The notes below the pieces were generated by a model, which made no database searches, was not told where the DNA came from, and saw nothing but the letters and a program-made list of their open reading frames with translations. Of a DNA stretch of 64,000 nt, positions 18,680 to 27,246 are shown piece by piece. Both the position numbers and the translations under genes were made by a program. Numbering within the stretch: position 1 is the first letter of the stretch; each line of letters begins with the position of its first letter. This stretch comes from an uncultured beta proteobacterium. GTDB taxonomy: Bacteria > Pseudomonadota > Gammaproteobacteria > Burkholderiales > Burkholderiaceae_C. Where the stretch lies: the NCBI GenBank assembly GCA_903838565.1, contig CAILZB010000041.1, forward strand, positions 1-64,000. The letters run 5' to 3'.

Positions 18680-19469
18680 GAGAAACTCCCTTGAAAAGAC
18701 GCTCAAAATTGGTACTGGTCGCCTGCGCGATCAGTTCCAGCGGGCTGTCTCTGAGCTGCGCCAGTTGCTTGGCAACCCAGGGCACATAAGACGGATTGTT
18801 GGTCTTGCCACGGTAGGGAACGGGCGCCAGATACGGGCTGTCGGTCTCGATCAGCATCCTGTCCAATGGAACGAAACGGGCGACTTGGTGCAGATCGTGC
18901 GCACTCTTGAAGGTCAGAATGCCGGAGAACGAGATATAAAAACCCAGGTCCAGGGCCTCCTTCGCCACCTCCAGGGTTTCGGTAAAGCAATGGAAAACGC
19001 CACCCGCCGACCCGCTTGCACCGTCCTCACCCTCTTCACGCAGCAGCGCCAGTGTGTCTTGCGAGGCACTTCGGGTGTGGATCACCAGCGGCTTTGCGAT
19101 CTGGCGTGCGGCCCGAATGTGCGTTCGGAAACGCTCGCGCTGCCACTCCATGTCGGCCACGCTGCGGCCGGCCAGACGGAAATAGTCCAGTCCGGTCTCA
19201 CCGATGCCGACCACGCGGGATTGCTGGCCGCGCGTGACCAGGTCGTTCAGCGTGGGCTCGGTCACGCCTTCGTTGTCGGGATGCACGCCCACCGTGGCCC
19301 AGAAATTGTCGTAGCTCAGTGCCAGCGCGTGCACGGCGTCAAACTCCTCCAGCGTAGTGCAAATGCACAGCGCGCGCGCCACCTGGGCGTGCGCCATCGC
19401 GGCGCGAATCTGCGGCAGCTGTGCCGCCAGCTCGGGAAATGTCAAATGGCAGTGTGAGTCGGTGAACAT
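18663..19469 (-). CDS. TatD family metal-dependent hydrolase
   Basis: A 268-residue TIM-barrel deoxyribonuclease of the TatD family. Metal ligands are seen in DSHCHL (N-terminus), GIGETGLDY (Glu), VIHTRSA (His), VFHCFT (His) and LIETDSPYLAP (Asp). The family acts as 3'-5' exonuclease in DNA repair and related roles; YcfH-type members usually sit, as here, in the holB/tmk cluster. It ends inside the ankyrin gene and follows a PilZ gene on the same strand. Confidence 0.92.
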   Translation of the reverse strand: MFTDSHCHLTFPELAAQLPQIRAAMAHAQVARALCICTTLEEFDAVHALALSYDNFWATVGVHPDNEGVTEPTLNDLVTRGQQSRVVGIGETGLDYFRLAGRSVADMEWQRERFRTHIRAARQIAKPLVIHTRSASQDTLALLREEGEDGASGSAGGVFHCFTETLEVAKEALDLGFYISFSGILTFKSAHDLHQVARFVPLDRMLIETDSPYLAPVPYRGKTNNPSYVPWVAKQLAQLRDSPLELIAQATSTNFERLFKGVSLEKTL

Positions 19470-19545
19470 GGGTAAGCCGATGGGGGCCAGGGCCCCGGCG
19501 ACGAAATAAAAGTTGGGCGACGCGGACCCAAGGCTGGGTCCGCGT

Positions 19546-19911
19546 TCAGATGGTTTGGGTGCTTCGATCCGAAGTCAGGTGCTTGCCCAGGATGATCTCG
19601 ATCTTGGCCTTGAGCTCCTGGGACTTTTCTTCCTTGGGGAAATGGATGCCAACGCCCTGCTTGCGGTCGCCACCGGCGTGCGGCGGATTGACCCAGGCAA
19701 CCTTGCCCGCGATCGGGTAGCGCTGCGTGTCTTCGGGCAGCGACAGCAACAGGTACACGTCTTCCCCCAGCCGGTAGTCGCGTGTCGTCGGCACAAAGAT
19801 GCCACCGTTGGTGAACGCCGGAATATAGGCCGCAAACAAGGCTGCCCGTTCCTTGATGGCCAATTGGATGACACTGGGACGCGGCGTGGGCGCTGGCGCT
19901 GGATCAGACAT
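19546..19911 (-). CDS. PilZ domain protein
   Basis: A 121-residue single PilZ-domain protein of the type IV pilus PilZ type. It has a proline-rich N-terminus, FTNGGIFVPTTRDY, YLLLSLPEDTQRYPIAGKVAWVNP and GVGIHFP. The RxxxR and D/NxSxxG c-di-GMP ligands of YcgR-type PilZ are not present, as in the founding PilZ, which works with PilB and FimX in pilus assembly rather than binding the nucleotide. It lies directly after holB, the usual order in beta- and gammaproteobacteria. Confidence 0.9.
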   Translation of the reverse strand: MSDPAPAPTPRPSVIQLAIKERAALFAAYIPAFTNGGIFVPTTRDYRLGEDVYLLLSLPEDTQRYPIAGKVAWVNPPHAGGDRKQGVGIHFPKEEKSQELKAKIEIILGKHLTSDRSTQTI

Positions 19912-19932
19912 GATGGATGGCGGGTGGCGGCT

Positions 19933-20949
19933 TCATCGGCCCGAGTTTAGAGCGTTTTGCGCCTGGCTCACAAGGGATTCCAGCATCAGCCCCGGGTTGA
20001 ACGGGTGCTCTGCAGTCCGTGCCTCTCCCATCAGCGCCTTGGACCAGGGGGCCAGCGCGCTCAGCGTCGCGCTCTTTGGAAGGTCGGCGCTCTGGAAAAA
20101 ACGCGGTGGCGCCTGTGCTGCCGTGGCCATCAGGTCGTGGCAGAGTTTTTGCAGTGCATCGACCAGTTCAGGCGGCGACCAGGACTGCACCGCGCTCACG
20201 TCGCCCTGCGCCATGGCTTTGGGAAGCTGCGCCCAGGACCTGGGGTCGCGCCCCGAACGCGCCAGATGCAACGCGTCCGACGGGCGCCCGCCCGCGGCGC
20301 GCAGCCAGACCTGCGCGTGCGCCAGACTCACGCCCTGCTGCTGCAGCCAGGTCATGCAGGCGGCATCGCTCGGCCAGACCATGTTGTGGCCCAGACAGCG
20401 GCTGCGGATGGTGGGTAGCAGCTGGTGCGCCGCTTCGCTGGCCAGCGCAAATTTCACGTGGCCTGGCGGTTCTTCCAGCGTCTTGAGCAACGCGTTGGCG
20501 GTGATGGTGTTCATGCGTTCGGCCGGATACACCAGCACCGCCTTGCCGCGGCCGCGCGCGCTGGTCCGCTGGGAAAATTCGACCGCGTCGCGCATGGCGT
20601 CGACCCGGATTTCCTTGCTCGGTTTGCGTTTCTTGTCGTCCACCTCGGCCTGGGCTTTTTCGCTCAGCGGCCAGCCCAGTGCCAGCATTTCGGTCTCGGG
20701 CATAAGCACGCACAGGTCGGCGTGGGTACGCACCTCGATCGCGTGACAACTGCCGCAGCGACCACAGGCGCCTTGCGCTGTCGGCTGCTCGCACAGCCAG
20801 GCCCGCACCAAGGCCAGAGCCAGCGGGTATTGACCCAGGCCCGAAGGACCCTGCAGCAGCCAGGCGTGTCCTCGTTGCGCCAGCAGGCTTTCAGTCTGCG
20901 CGGCGATCCAGGGGGCGCTGGCATCGACGGTGGGGTCGACTTCGCTCAT
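19933..20949 (-). CDS. holB: DNA polymerase III delta' subunit
   Basis: A 338-residue clamp-loader subunit. AAA+ features are the degenerate P-loop [15 protein letters not shown], in which the Lys is replaced as in other non-hydrolysing delta' proteins, a zinc module [17 protein letters not shown], the strand ending [22 protein letters not shown] and the sensor-1 region SRCLGHNM. It closes the gamma/tau ring that loads the beta clamp. The ATG at 20949 overlaps the tmk stop by 4 bases (an in-frame ATG at 20958 is less likely). Confidence 0.93.
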   Translation of the reverse strand: MSEVDPTVDASAPWIAAQTESLLAQRGHAWLLQGPSGLGQYPLALALVRAWLCEQPTAQGACGRCGSCHAIEVRTHADLCVLMPETEMLALGWPLSEKAQAEVDDKKRKPSKEIRVDAMRDAVEFSQRTSARGRGKAVLVYPAERMNTITANALLKTLEEPPGHVKFALASEAAHQLLPTIRSRCLGHNMVWPSDAACMTWLQQQGVSLAHAQVWLRAAGGRPSDALHLARSGRDPRSWAQLPKAMAQGDVSAVQSWSPPELVDALQKLCHDLMATAAQAPPRFFQSADLPKSATLSALAPWSKALMGEARTAEHPFNPGLMLESLVSQAQNALNSGR

Positions 20950-21593
20950 GCGAGCCATTCTCTGGAGCGCACCGTGGCAAACACATCCTGTCGCACCTGC
21001 TCCACAGTCTGGTCTGCATCGATGCGGGCAATGCGCTGCGGGTTCTGCTGCATGCGCTGCGCGTAGCCGGCGGCGACACGCCGGAAGAACTCCGCCGGCT
21101 GCGCCTCGAACTTGTCCGGCACGCGCGAGCCCGCCAGGCGCTGCGCGGCGATTTCGGGCGGCAGATCAAACCAGATCGTCAATCCGGGCTCGCGCAGCAG
21201 CGGCGCGCCCTGCCCCTTCACCGTCTGCACCTCGTGCTCAAGGTAGGACAGCACCTGCAGATCGAAGCCGCGGCCACCGCCCTGGTAGGCGAACGTGGCG
21301 TCGGTGAAGCGGTCGCACAGCACCACCTCGCCCCGCGCCAGCGCCGGCTCGATGACCTGCTGCAGATGGTCGCGCCGCGCGGCAAACACCAGAAGCGCCT
21401 CGGTCAGGCCGTCCATCGGATCGTGCAGGAAGATCGTTCGCAGCTTTTCTGCCAGCGGTGTGCCGCCTGGCTCCCGCGTGAGGCAGACGGCCCTGCCCTG
21501 CGCGCGGAATGCGGCGGCGAGCGCGTCGATGTGCGTGCTTTTGCCCGCGCCGTCGATGCCTTCAAAGCTGATGAAGAGCCCGGATGTCGCCAT
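20946..21593 (-). CDS. tmk: Thymidylate kinase
   Basis: A 215-residue enzyme that phosphorylates dTMP to dTDP. The P-loop is [11 protein letters not shown] (about 10-20), followed by [15 protein letters not shown], the DR(F/Y) motif [17 protein letters not shown] and the [12 protein letters not shown] region. The start at 21593 is fixed by the family N-terminus [12 protein letters not shown]; the longer open frame upstream is antisense to nothing conserved. It lies 4 bases after mltG and overlaps holB, a compact replication/cell-wall operon. Confidence 0.95.
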   Translation of the reverse strand: MATSGLFISFEGIDGAGKSTHIDALAAAFRAQGRAVCLTREPGGTPLAEKLRTIFLHDPMDGLTEALLVFAARRDHLQQVIEPALARGEVVLCDRFTDATFAYQGGGRGFDLQVLSYLEHEVQTVKGQGAPLLREPGLTIWFDLPPEIAAQRLAGSRVPDKFEAQPAEFFRRVAAGYAQRMQQNPQRIARIDADQTVEQVRQDVFATVRSREWLA

Positions 21594-21597
21594 ATGT

Positions 21598-22590
21598 TCA
21601 TTGTCCCCGCAGGTATTTGTTGACCGCGCGATTGTGCTCTTCCAGGGTGGCGCTGAACTGGCTGCTGCCGTCGCCGCGCGACACAAAATACAAGGCTTTG
21701 GTCGGCGCCGGCAGCACCGCCGCCAGCAGTGAGGCCTTGCCCGGCATGGCGATTGGCGTGGGCGGCAGGCCGCTTCGGGTGTAGGTGTTGTAAGCCGTGT
21801 CGGTCTGCAGGTCGCGCCGATGCAGCCTGCCGTCATACCTTGCGCCCAAGCCGTAGATCACCGTCGGGTCGGTTTGCAGTGGCATGCCCAGGCGCAGACG
21901 ATTCACGAACACGCCCGCCACCTGGGCGCGGTCGCTGGCGCGTCCGGTTTCCTTCTCCACGATGCTCGCCAGGATCAGCGCTTCTTCCGGGGTTTTCAGC
22001 GGGCTGTCGGCGCTGCGTTGACTCCACGCGGCCTGAAGGTGCTTGGCTTCGGCGCGCTGCGCGCGTTTGAGCAGAGCCAGGTCGCTGCTGCCTTTGGCAT
22101 AGGTGTAGGTGTCGGGGAAGAAGCGCCCTTCAGGATGGGTTCCCGGCATTCCCAGGGCCGTCATCAGTGCCTCGTCCGTGAGGTCCTTCGTGGCGGGCTT
22201 GAGCGACTCGGCCTTGGCCAGTGCCTCGCGCACCTGGCGAATGTTCCAGCCCTCGACCAGTGTCAGCGAGCGCAGCGCCTCGTCGCCGTGCACCAGTTTT
22301 TCCAGCAAGCGCCAGGGCGTGCTGCCGGACTCGATTTCATAGCTGCCCGCCTTGATCTGGCGCGCCTGGCCCGACAGGCGGAACCACCAGTACAGCGCGG
22401 TCGGGTTGACCTTCACGCCGGCATCGCGCACCGACTGTGCCACTGCGCGTGCCGAGGTCCCGGGTTCTATCGACAGGTCCAGCGGGGATTCGGCCACCAG
22501 TTCGAGCGGCTGCTGCAGCCAGAGATAGGCCCCGGCGCCCAGTGACGCCAGAACCAGCAACAGCAATACAACGAGTCGGCGCACGGGCAT
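21598..22590 (-). CDS. mltG: Endolytic murein transglycosylase MltG
   Basis: A 330-residue inner-membrane lytic transglycosylase that cuts nascent glycan strands and so sets their length. It has one N-terminal membrane anchor (about 4-25), a LysM-like segment, and the YceG catalytic domain with [25 protein letters not shown] (catalytic Glu about residue 212), [19 protein letters not shown] and the C-terminal [18 protein letters not shown]. The start at 22590 gives the normal family N-terminus. First gene of the mltG-tmk-holB-pilZ-tatD run, divergent from ygfZ. Confidence 0.94.
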   Translation of the reverse strand: MPVRRLVVLLLLVLASLGAGAYLWLQQPLELVAESPLDLSIEPGTSARAVAQSVRDAGVKVNPTALYWWFRLSGQARQIKAGSYEIESGSTPWRLLEKLVHGDEALRSLTLVEGWNIRQVREALAKAESLKPATKDLTDEALMTALGMPGTHPEGRFFPDTYTYAKGSSDLALLKRAQRAEAKHLQAAWSQRSADSPLKTPEEALILASIVEKETGRASDRAQVAGVFVNRLRLGMPLQTDPTVIYGLGARYDGRLHRRDLQTDTAYNTYTRSGLPPTPIAMPGKASLLAAVLPAPTKALYFVSRGDGSSQFSATLEEHNRAVNKYLRGQ

Positions 22591-22637
22591 CCATCCTTCA
22601 ACGGTTATCGAGATCGACGGGCGATGATAATTCACCC

Positions 22638-23549
22638 ATGAACACCGGACTCCATGGCATGGCCAAACTGAGCTCTTTGGGCGTGATCCGCGCACAAGGG
22701 GAAGACGCCGCCCAATTCCTGCAGGGGCAATTGACCCAGGACTTCGCCTCGTTGGACACGACGCATGCGCGGCTGGCCGGCTACTGCACGGCCAAGGGAC
22801 GCCTGCTCGCGAGCTTCATCGGCGTCAAGTCCGCGCCCGACGAAATCCTGCTGCTGTGCAGCCGCGACATCCTCGCGCCGACCCTGAAACGGCTGTCGAT
22901 GTTTGTACTGCGCGCCAAGCTGAAACTGAGCGACGCCAGCGACGATTTCATGCTGCGCGGCCTGGTCGGCGACGCAGCCAGCGCGCTCGTGGCCGCGTCG
23001 CTTCCCGCATGGAGCCGGGTCGAATCGGGAGCGGCGAGTGTGGTGCAGTTGTATCCCGCGCTGGGGCGGCAGCGTGCGCTGTGGCTGGCCCCGGTGGGCG
23101 CGTCCGAACCGTCCGCGCCCGAGATCAGCGCCGAGCTCTGGCAGTGGAGCGAAGTGCACAGCGGTATCGCCACCGTCACGCTGCCCATCGTGGAAGCCTT
23201 CGTGCCGCAGATGCTGAACTACGAATCGGTGGGCGGTGTGAGCTTCAAGAAGGGCTGCTATCCCGGTCAGGAAGTAGTGGCGCGCAGCCAGTTTCGCGGC
23301 ACGCTCAAGCGCCGCGCCTATCTGGTGCATTGCGCCGCATCCATGACCGCTGGCCAGGAGGTGTTTCACAGTTCGGACCCAGAGCAGCCCTGCGGCATGG
23401 TGGCGCAGGCGGCGAGTGCGCCGTCGGGCGGTTTTGATGCGCTGGTGTCGATGCAGACCAGCGCAGCCGATTCCGGCGCGTTGCGCCTGGCCAGCGGTGA
23501 GGCATTGCAGTTGCTGCAACTGCCCTACCCGCTGCTGGCCGACATCTAG
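22638..23549 (+). CDS. ygfZ: Folate-binding protein YgfZ
   Basis: A 303-residue tetrahydrofolate-binding protein of the YgfZ/GcvT family, involved in repairing or assembling a subset of iron-sulfur enzymes. The family signature KGCYPGQEVVAR with its conserved Cys lies in the middle, and AAQFLQGQLTQDF and YCTAKGRLLASF mark the N-terminal folate-binding fold. The ATG at 22638 is 47 bases from the divergent mltG start. Its stop shares CTAG with the stop of the convergent hotdog-GNAT gene. Confidence 0.92.
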   Translation: MNTGLHGMAKLSSLGVIRAQGEDAAQFLQGQLTQDFASLDTTHARLAGYCTAKGRLLASFIGVKSAPDEILLLCSRDILAPTLKRLSMFVLRAKLKLSDASDDFMLRGLVGDAASALVAASLPAWSRVESGAASVVQLYPALGRQRALWLAPVGASEPSAPEISAELWQWSEVHSGIATVTLPIVEAFVPQMLNYESVGGVSFKKGCYPGQEVVARSQFRGTLKRRAYLVHCAASMTAGQEVFHSSDPEQPCGMVAQAASAPSGGFDALVSMQTSAADSGALRLASGEALQLLQLPYPLLADI

Positions 23550-24418
23550 GCGCGCGTAGCGTCCGTGGGCGCCGTCATTTCGATGTGGTCAATGCCCGCT
23601 TCTTCGAACGGCTCTCCCTGCACGCTGAAACCGAGACCGGCGTAAAAGCCTTCGGCGCTGCGCTGCGCATGCAGCATCACCTCATGCTCGCCGCGCTCGC
23701 GCGCCGCGGCCATGAGCGTGAGCAGAACCGCTTTCCCCAGACCCGAGCCGCGCAGCACCCGGGTTGCCGCCATGCGGCCGATGCGGCCCACGCCCGGCGC
23801 ATGGGGCAACAGGCGCCCGGTGGCGATGGCCTGACCCAGGCGGTTGTAGGCGACGGCGTGCGTGGCTGTGGCGTCGGCTTCGTCCCACTCCATTTCCTTG
23901 GGGACCTTCTGCTCCTGCACGAACACTTCGGTGCGCAGGCGCGAAGCGTCTGCACCCAGTTCGCTCCATGAGCCGCAGCGCACCTGGATCATCTTCTCCC
24001 CGGCTTCGTAGGCCTGCAGCCAATCCCGCAGCGCTGCCGGAATCGGCTTGGAGGTCTGGGTCGTCGGATCGGCAAAAACGTACAGCAGTTCACCCGTGAC
24101 CAGCCGGTCGTTGCCGCGAAAAATGCCGGCCGTGAACAGCATCGAGCTGTTGCCCAGGCGCGAACACTTCAGGCCAATGTCCAGCGAATCGTCGTAGCGC
24201 GCCGAAGCGTGGTACTCCAGCGCAGATTTCTTCACATACAGGTCGCCGCCGAACTGCTCCATGGTCGGCTCGTACTCCATCGCCAGCGCGCGCCAGTAGT
24301 CGGCGATGGCGGTGTCAATGTACATCAGGTAATGGCTGTTGAACACGATCTTCTGCATGTCCACCTCGCACCAGCGCACGCGCAAGCGGTGCAGAAAACG
24401 AAAATCCTGACGTTTCAT
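23546..24418 (-). CDS. Fusion: hotdog acyl-CoA thioesterase + GNAT acetyltransferase
   Basis: A 290-residue two-domain protein. Residues 1-135 are a YbgC/FadM-type hotdog thioesterase: LRVRWCEVDMQKIVFNSHYLMYID with the catalytic Asp of the family, and SALEYHASARYDDSLDIGL. Residues 145-285 are a GNAT acetyltransferase resembling ElaA: LRTEVFVQEQKVPKEMEWDE, ATGRLLPHAPGVGRIGRMA, RGSGLGKAVLLTLM (acetyl-CoA P-loop) and FYAGLGF. One protein would both hydrolyse a thioester and transfer an acyl group, possibly the same one. Substrates are unknown. I recall the same fusion in other Burkholderiales. Confidence 0.88.
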   Translation of the reverse strand: MKRQDFRFLHRLRVRWCEVDMQKIVFNSHYLMYIDTAIADYWRALAMEYEPTMEQFGGDLYVKKSALEYHASARYDDSLDIGLKCSRLGNSSMLFTAGIFRGNDRLVTGELLYVFADPTTQTSKPIPAALRDWLQAYEAGEKMIQVRCGSWSELGADASRLRTEVFVQEQKVPKEMEWDEADATATHAVAYNRLGQAIATGRLLPHAPGVGRIGRMAATRVLRGSGLGKAVLLTLMAAARERGEHEVMLHAQRSAEGFYAGLGFSVQGEPFEEAGIDHIEMTAPTDATRA

Positions 24419-24473
24419 GGTGAAGTCTTTATCGGTTGTTGCAGCCTACAGGATAGCGGACTGCGCGGCGCTG

Positions 24474-27236
24474 TCAGTTCACGACCCAGACCACGGCGCT
24501 GCGTGCAGGCACGGTGAAGGTTCCCGAACTTCCGCGATACCCAGCCTGTTGCGCGACGCGCAGGTCGGCTGCAGTTCGGGCACGCTGCACCGGATGCAGC
24601 ACATAGGCTTTGTCTTTTTCTGTCGGCAGGTCAATGTCGTGCGGCAGCAGGTCCACGTTGACGGCATACAGCAGTTCCCTGAAGCCCGCGCCGGGGTAAG
24701 CCGCGCCATCCAGGTGCGCCACTTGCAGCACCGGATTCTGCTCGGGACCGGTGTTGTAGAAGTGCAGGCGCTGCTGGATGTCGGCCGCGGTGCGCAGGCG
24801 AAACAGCGTGGAACTGGCGCGAATCTTCAGCAGATCGCGAAACATGTCGCGTGCCAGCGCGATGTCGACCGGGCGCGGCTTGATCGCCGGATTGCGCAGC
24901 AGCGGCTTGCTCCACTCGTAGCTGGCGCCGTTGTCCCTGGCCGGCGGCGCGCCGCTGCCGAAATAGTTGTCGCGGTAGCTCCAGTCGATGCGGTTGAACC
25001 AGTCGCCCGAGTCAAAGCTGTTGCTGTCCAGCGATTTGGAACGCAGCGTGTCCACGCCCGCGTGGAAATAAGCCACGCCCTGGCTGAAGGCGTTGAGCGC
25101 CACACCCAGCATCTGCACCCGCACCCGGTCTTCGCGGCTCGTGTCGGTCGGCAGCCGAAAGGCGTTGATGTCGAACAGCGTCTGGTTGTCGTGGTTCTCG
25201 ACGTAGTTCACGACCTCGCCCGGTTGGCTCACGTAGCCTGCGGGCTGACCGCCGTAATCGATGTCCTTCAGGGTCCTGGCAACGCCCAGGTAATCCGTCA
25301 TGGCGTAATCGCGGATCGATCCTGCCAGACCCACGCGCACCCGGTCTGCCACCTGCATCAGGTCGGACGCCGGGCGCGACTTGTTCGCCAGCCCATTGGG
25401 GGCATAGACCAGGCCGTTGATGTAGCCCTGGTTCATGACCAGCGCAGCACCCGAGTCGCTGGCAGAGCCGCCGCGCACGGCGTCGCGGCCGCGGTCGCTG
25501 AAGGTGCCGATGCCCGTGCCGTTCAGCATCAGCTGCGAGGCCTGGACAAAGCGCGCGTTGTTTGCCACCTCGCCAAAGTTCCAGCCCTCGCCGATGAGGT
25601 TCACCTCGTGGCCCACAGCGCGGTTCAGGCGCGCCTGCAGCGCCAGCATCAGCTCCCGCGGCTGATGCGCCATCAGGTCGAAGCGGAAGGAGTCGATGCG
25701 GTATTCGCGGGCCCACAGTTCGACCGAATCGAGCATGAGCTTGCCCATCATGAGGTTTTCGGTGGCGGTGTTGTCGCAGCAGGTCGAATGCTCCACCGCA
25801 CCGTTCGCGTCCAGGCGCTGGTAGTAACCCGGAACGATGCGGTCCAGCACCGATCGTTCGCTCTGCCCCGACGTGGTCGTGTGGTTGTAGACCATGTCCA
25901 TGCCGACGCGCAGCCCGGCGCTGTGCAGTGCCTGCACCATGCGGCGAAACTCGATGATGCGCCTAGCGCCATTGGCCGGGTCGCTGGCGTAACTGCCTTC
26001 AGGGGCGCTGAAATGAAAGGGGTCATAACCCCAGTTGAAGCAGTCGCTGCTGGCACTTGCCATCACCGTGGCCTGCTGCGTTTCGCTGTCCGGCGCGGCG
26101 GGCTCGACCCTCGGCGTGACGCATCCCTGCTCGGGAATGGTCGCGATATCGAACACCGGCAGCAGATGCACGTCCGTCAGGCCCGCATCCGACAGCGCCC
26201 GCAGGTGCTGCATGCCGCGGCTGTTGCGCTCGGTGAAGGCCAGGTATTTGCCGCGGTGCGCGGCCGGAACAGTCGCATCGTTGATGGAAAAGTCGCGCAC
26301 ATGCAACTCGTAGATCACCATGTCGGTCTGCGCTGCCACCTTCTTGTTCACTGGCTGCATGTTCCAGCCTATGGGCTTGAGTTGGCGTGACTCCAGATCA
26401 GCGATGTAGCTTCGCTTCGAGTCGGTCGTCAGGCTGATGGAATAGGGGTCGGTCACGCGGTTGAGCACCCGACCCACGCTCGGGACAAAGACGTCGACCA
26501 GGTAGCTGTAGTGCTGTCCGGAAAGGTCACCTGCCAACTCCGCGTGCCATACGCCGGTCGCCGCGTCGGGCACCAAGGAAACGCGCTTGCCCGCGTTGGC
26601 CGACGCCGTGGGATAGAGACACAGGCTGACGCCGCGCGCGCTCGGCGCCCAGAGCTTGAACTCGCTGCGTTGGGGCAGCGAACGCACCTGAACGCCCAGA
26701 CCCGTGACCGCTGCCGCTGCGGTGTAGACGTCATCCAGAACGCCCGCCAATTGCAGGGCGCTGGCGTGCAGCACGCGGCCCTGAGCGTCCTGCTGCACCA
26801 GCACGAGTTGCTCTTGCAGCAGCGCAGGAACAAGCGCCCGGTCTTGCGCGAGCAGCTGCAGGCGCACACCTGGTTTCAGGTACTTGAAGCGCTGCGCCAA
26901 ATCACGCCCTAAGCTGCCCTGAAACAACTCCAGGCTCAAGACACCGTCCGAACCCGTCGCGGCGCTGCCAGGGAGGGCCACGATCTGTCCTGTGGCCGAG
27001 TGGTGCAGGACGAAACTCCCTGCGTCTGACACGCCCGGCCATTGCAGCAGGTCGCGGTTCATCCAGATGGCTTGCCCCGGCAATGCAGCCACACCTGCGG
27101 GCGTGGCCTGCAAAACACTCCGGGAGCTGGCGCCGTCGCAGTCCGAGGTCTGCGCGCCAGCCCAACCGCACAGGGCGCCGCAGGCCAGCGCCGCAAGCAG
27201 GCGCCGCACCAGATGCGCAAGGCCAGTGATCAGCAT
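24474..27236 (-). CDS. pulA: Pullulanase-type alpha-1,6-glucosidase
   Basis: A 920-residue GH13 debranching enzyme with a signal peptide (about 1-29, cleaved after AGA). N-terminal beta domains including a CBM48-like module (about 190-270) precede the catalytic barrel. Motifs: FNWGYDP (400-406, pullulanase signature), DMVYNH (447-452), FRFD with nucleophile Asp520, GEGW with acid/base Glu550 and ENHDN with Asp683. It hydrolyses alpha-1,6 branches of pullulan, starch or glycogen outside the cytoplasm. It follows the S9 peptidase gene by 10 bases and has no obvious ribosome-binding site, so it may depend on coupling. It is the last gene of the glgP-led strand. Confidence 0.92.
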   Translation of the reverse strand: MLITGLAHLVRRLLAALACGALCGWAGAQTSDCDGASSRSVLQATPAGVAALPGQAIWMNRDLLQWPGVSDAGSFVLHHSATGQIVALPGSAATGSDGVLSLELFQGSLGRDLAQRFKYLKPGVRLQLLAQDRALVPALLQEQLVLVQQDAQGRVLHASALQLAGVLDDVYTAAAAVTGLGVQVRSLPQRSEFKLWAPSARGVSLCLYPTASANAGKRVSLVPDAATGVWHAELAGDLSGQHYSYLVDVFVPSVGRVLNRVTDPYSISLTTDSKRSYIADLESRQLKPIGWNMQPVNKKVAAQTDMVIYELHVRDFSINDATVPAAHRGKYLAFTERNSRGMQHLRALSDAGLTDVHLLPVFDIATIPEQGCVTPRVEPAAPDSETQQATVMASASSDCFNWGYDPFHFSAPEGSYASDPANGARRIIEFRRMVQALHSAGLRVGMDMVYNHTTTSGQSERSVLDRIVPGYYQRLDANGAVEHSTCCDNTATENLMMGKLMLDSVELWAREYRIDSFRFDLMAHQPRELMLALQARLNRAVGHEVNLIGEGWNFGEVANNARFVQASQLMLNGTGIGTFSDRGRDAVRGGSASDSGAALVMNQGYINGLVYAPNGLANKSRPASDLMQVADRVRVGLAGSIRDYAMTDYLGVARTLKDIDYGGQPAGYVSQPGEVVNYVENHDNQTLFDINAFRLPTDTSREDRVRVQMLGVALNAFSQGVAYFHAGVDTLRSKSLDSNSFDSGDWFNRIDWSYRDNYFGSGAPPARDNGASYEWSKPLLRNPAIKPRPVDIALARDMFRDLLKIRASSTLFRLRTAADIQQRLHFYNTGPEQNPVLQVAHLDGAAYPGAGFRELLYAVNVDLLPHDIDLPTEKDKAYVLHPVQRARTAADLRVAQQAGYRGSSGTFTVPARSAVVWVVN

Positions 27237-27246
27237 CGTGATGGCG

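Noticed and set aside
24417..26390. 657-codon open frame on the plus strand
   Set aside because: Antisense to pulA with no family features.
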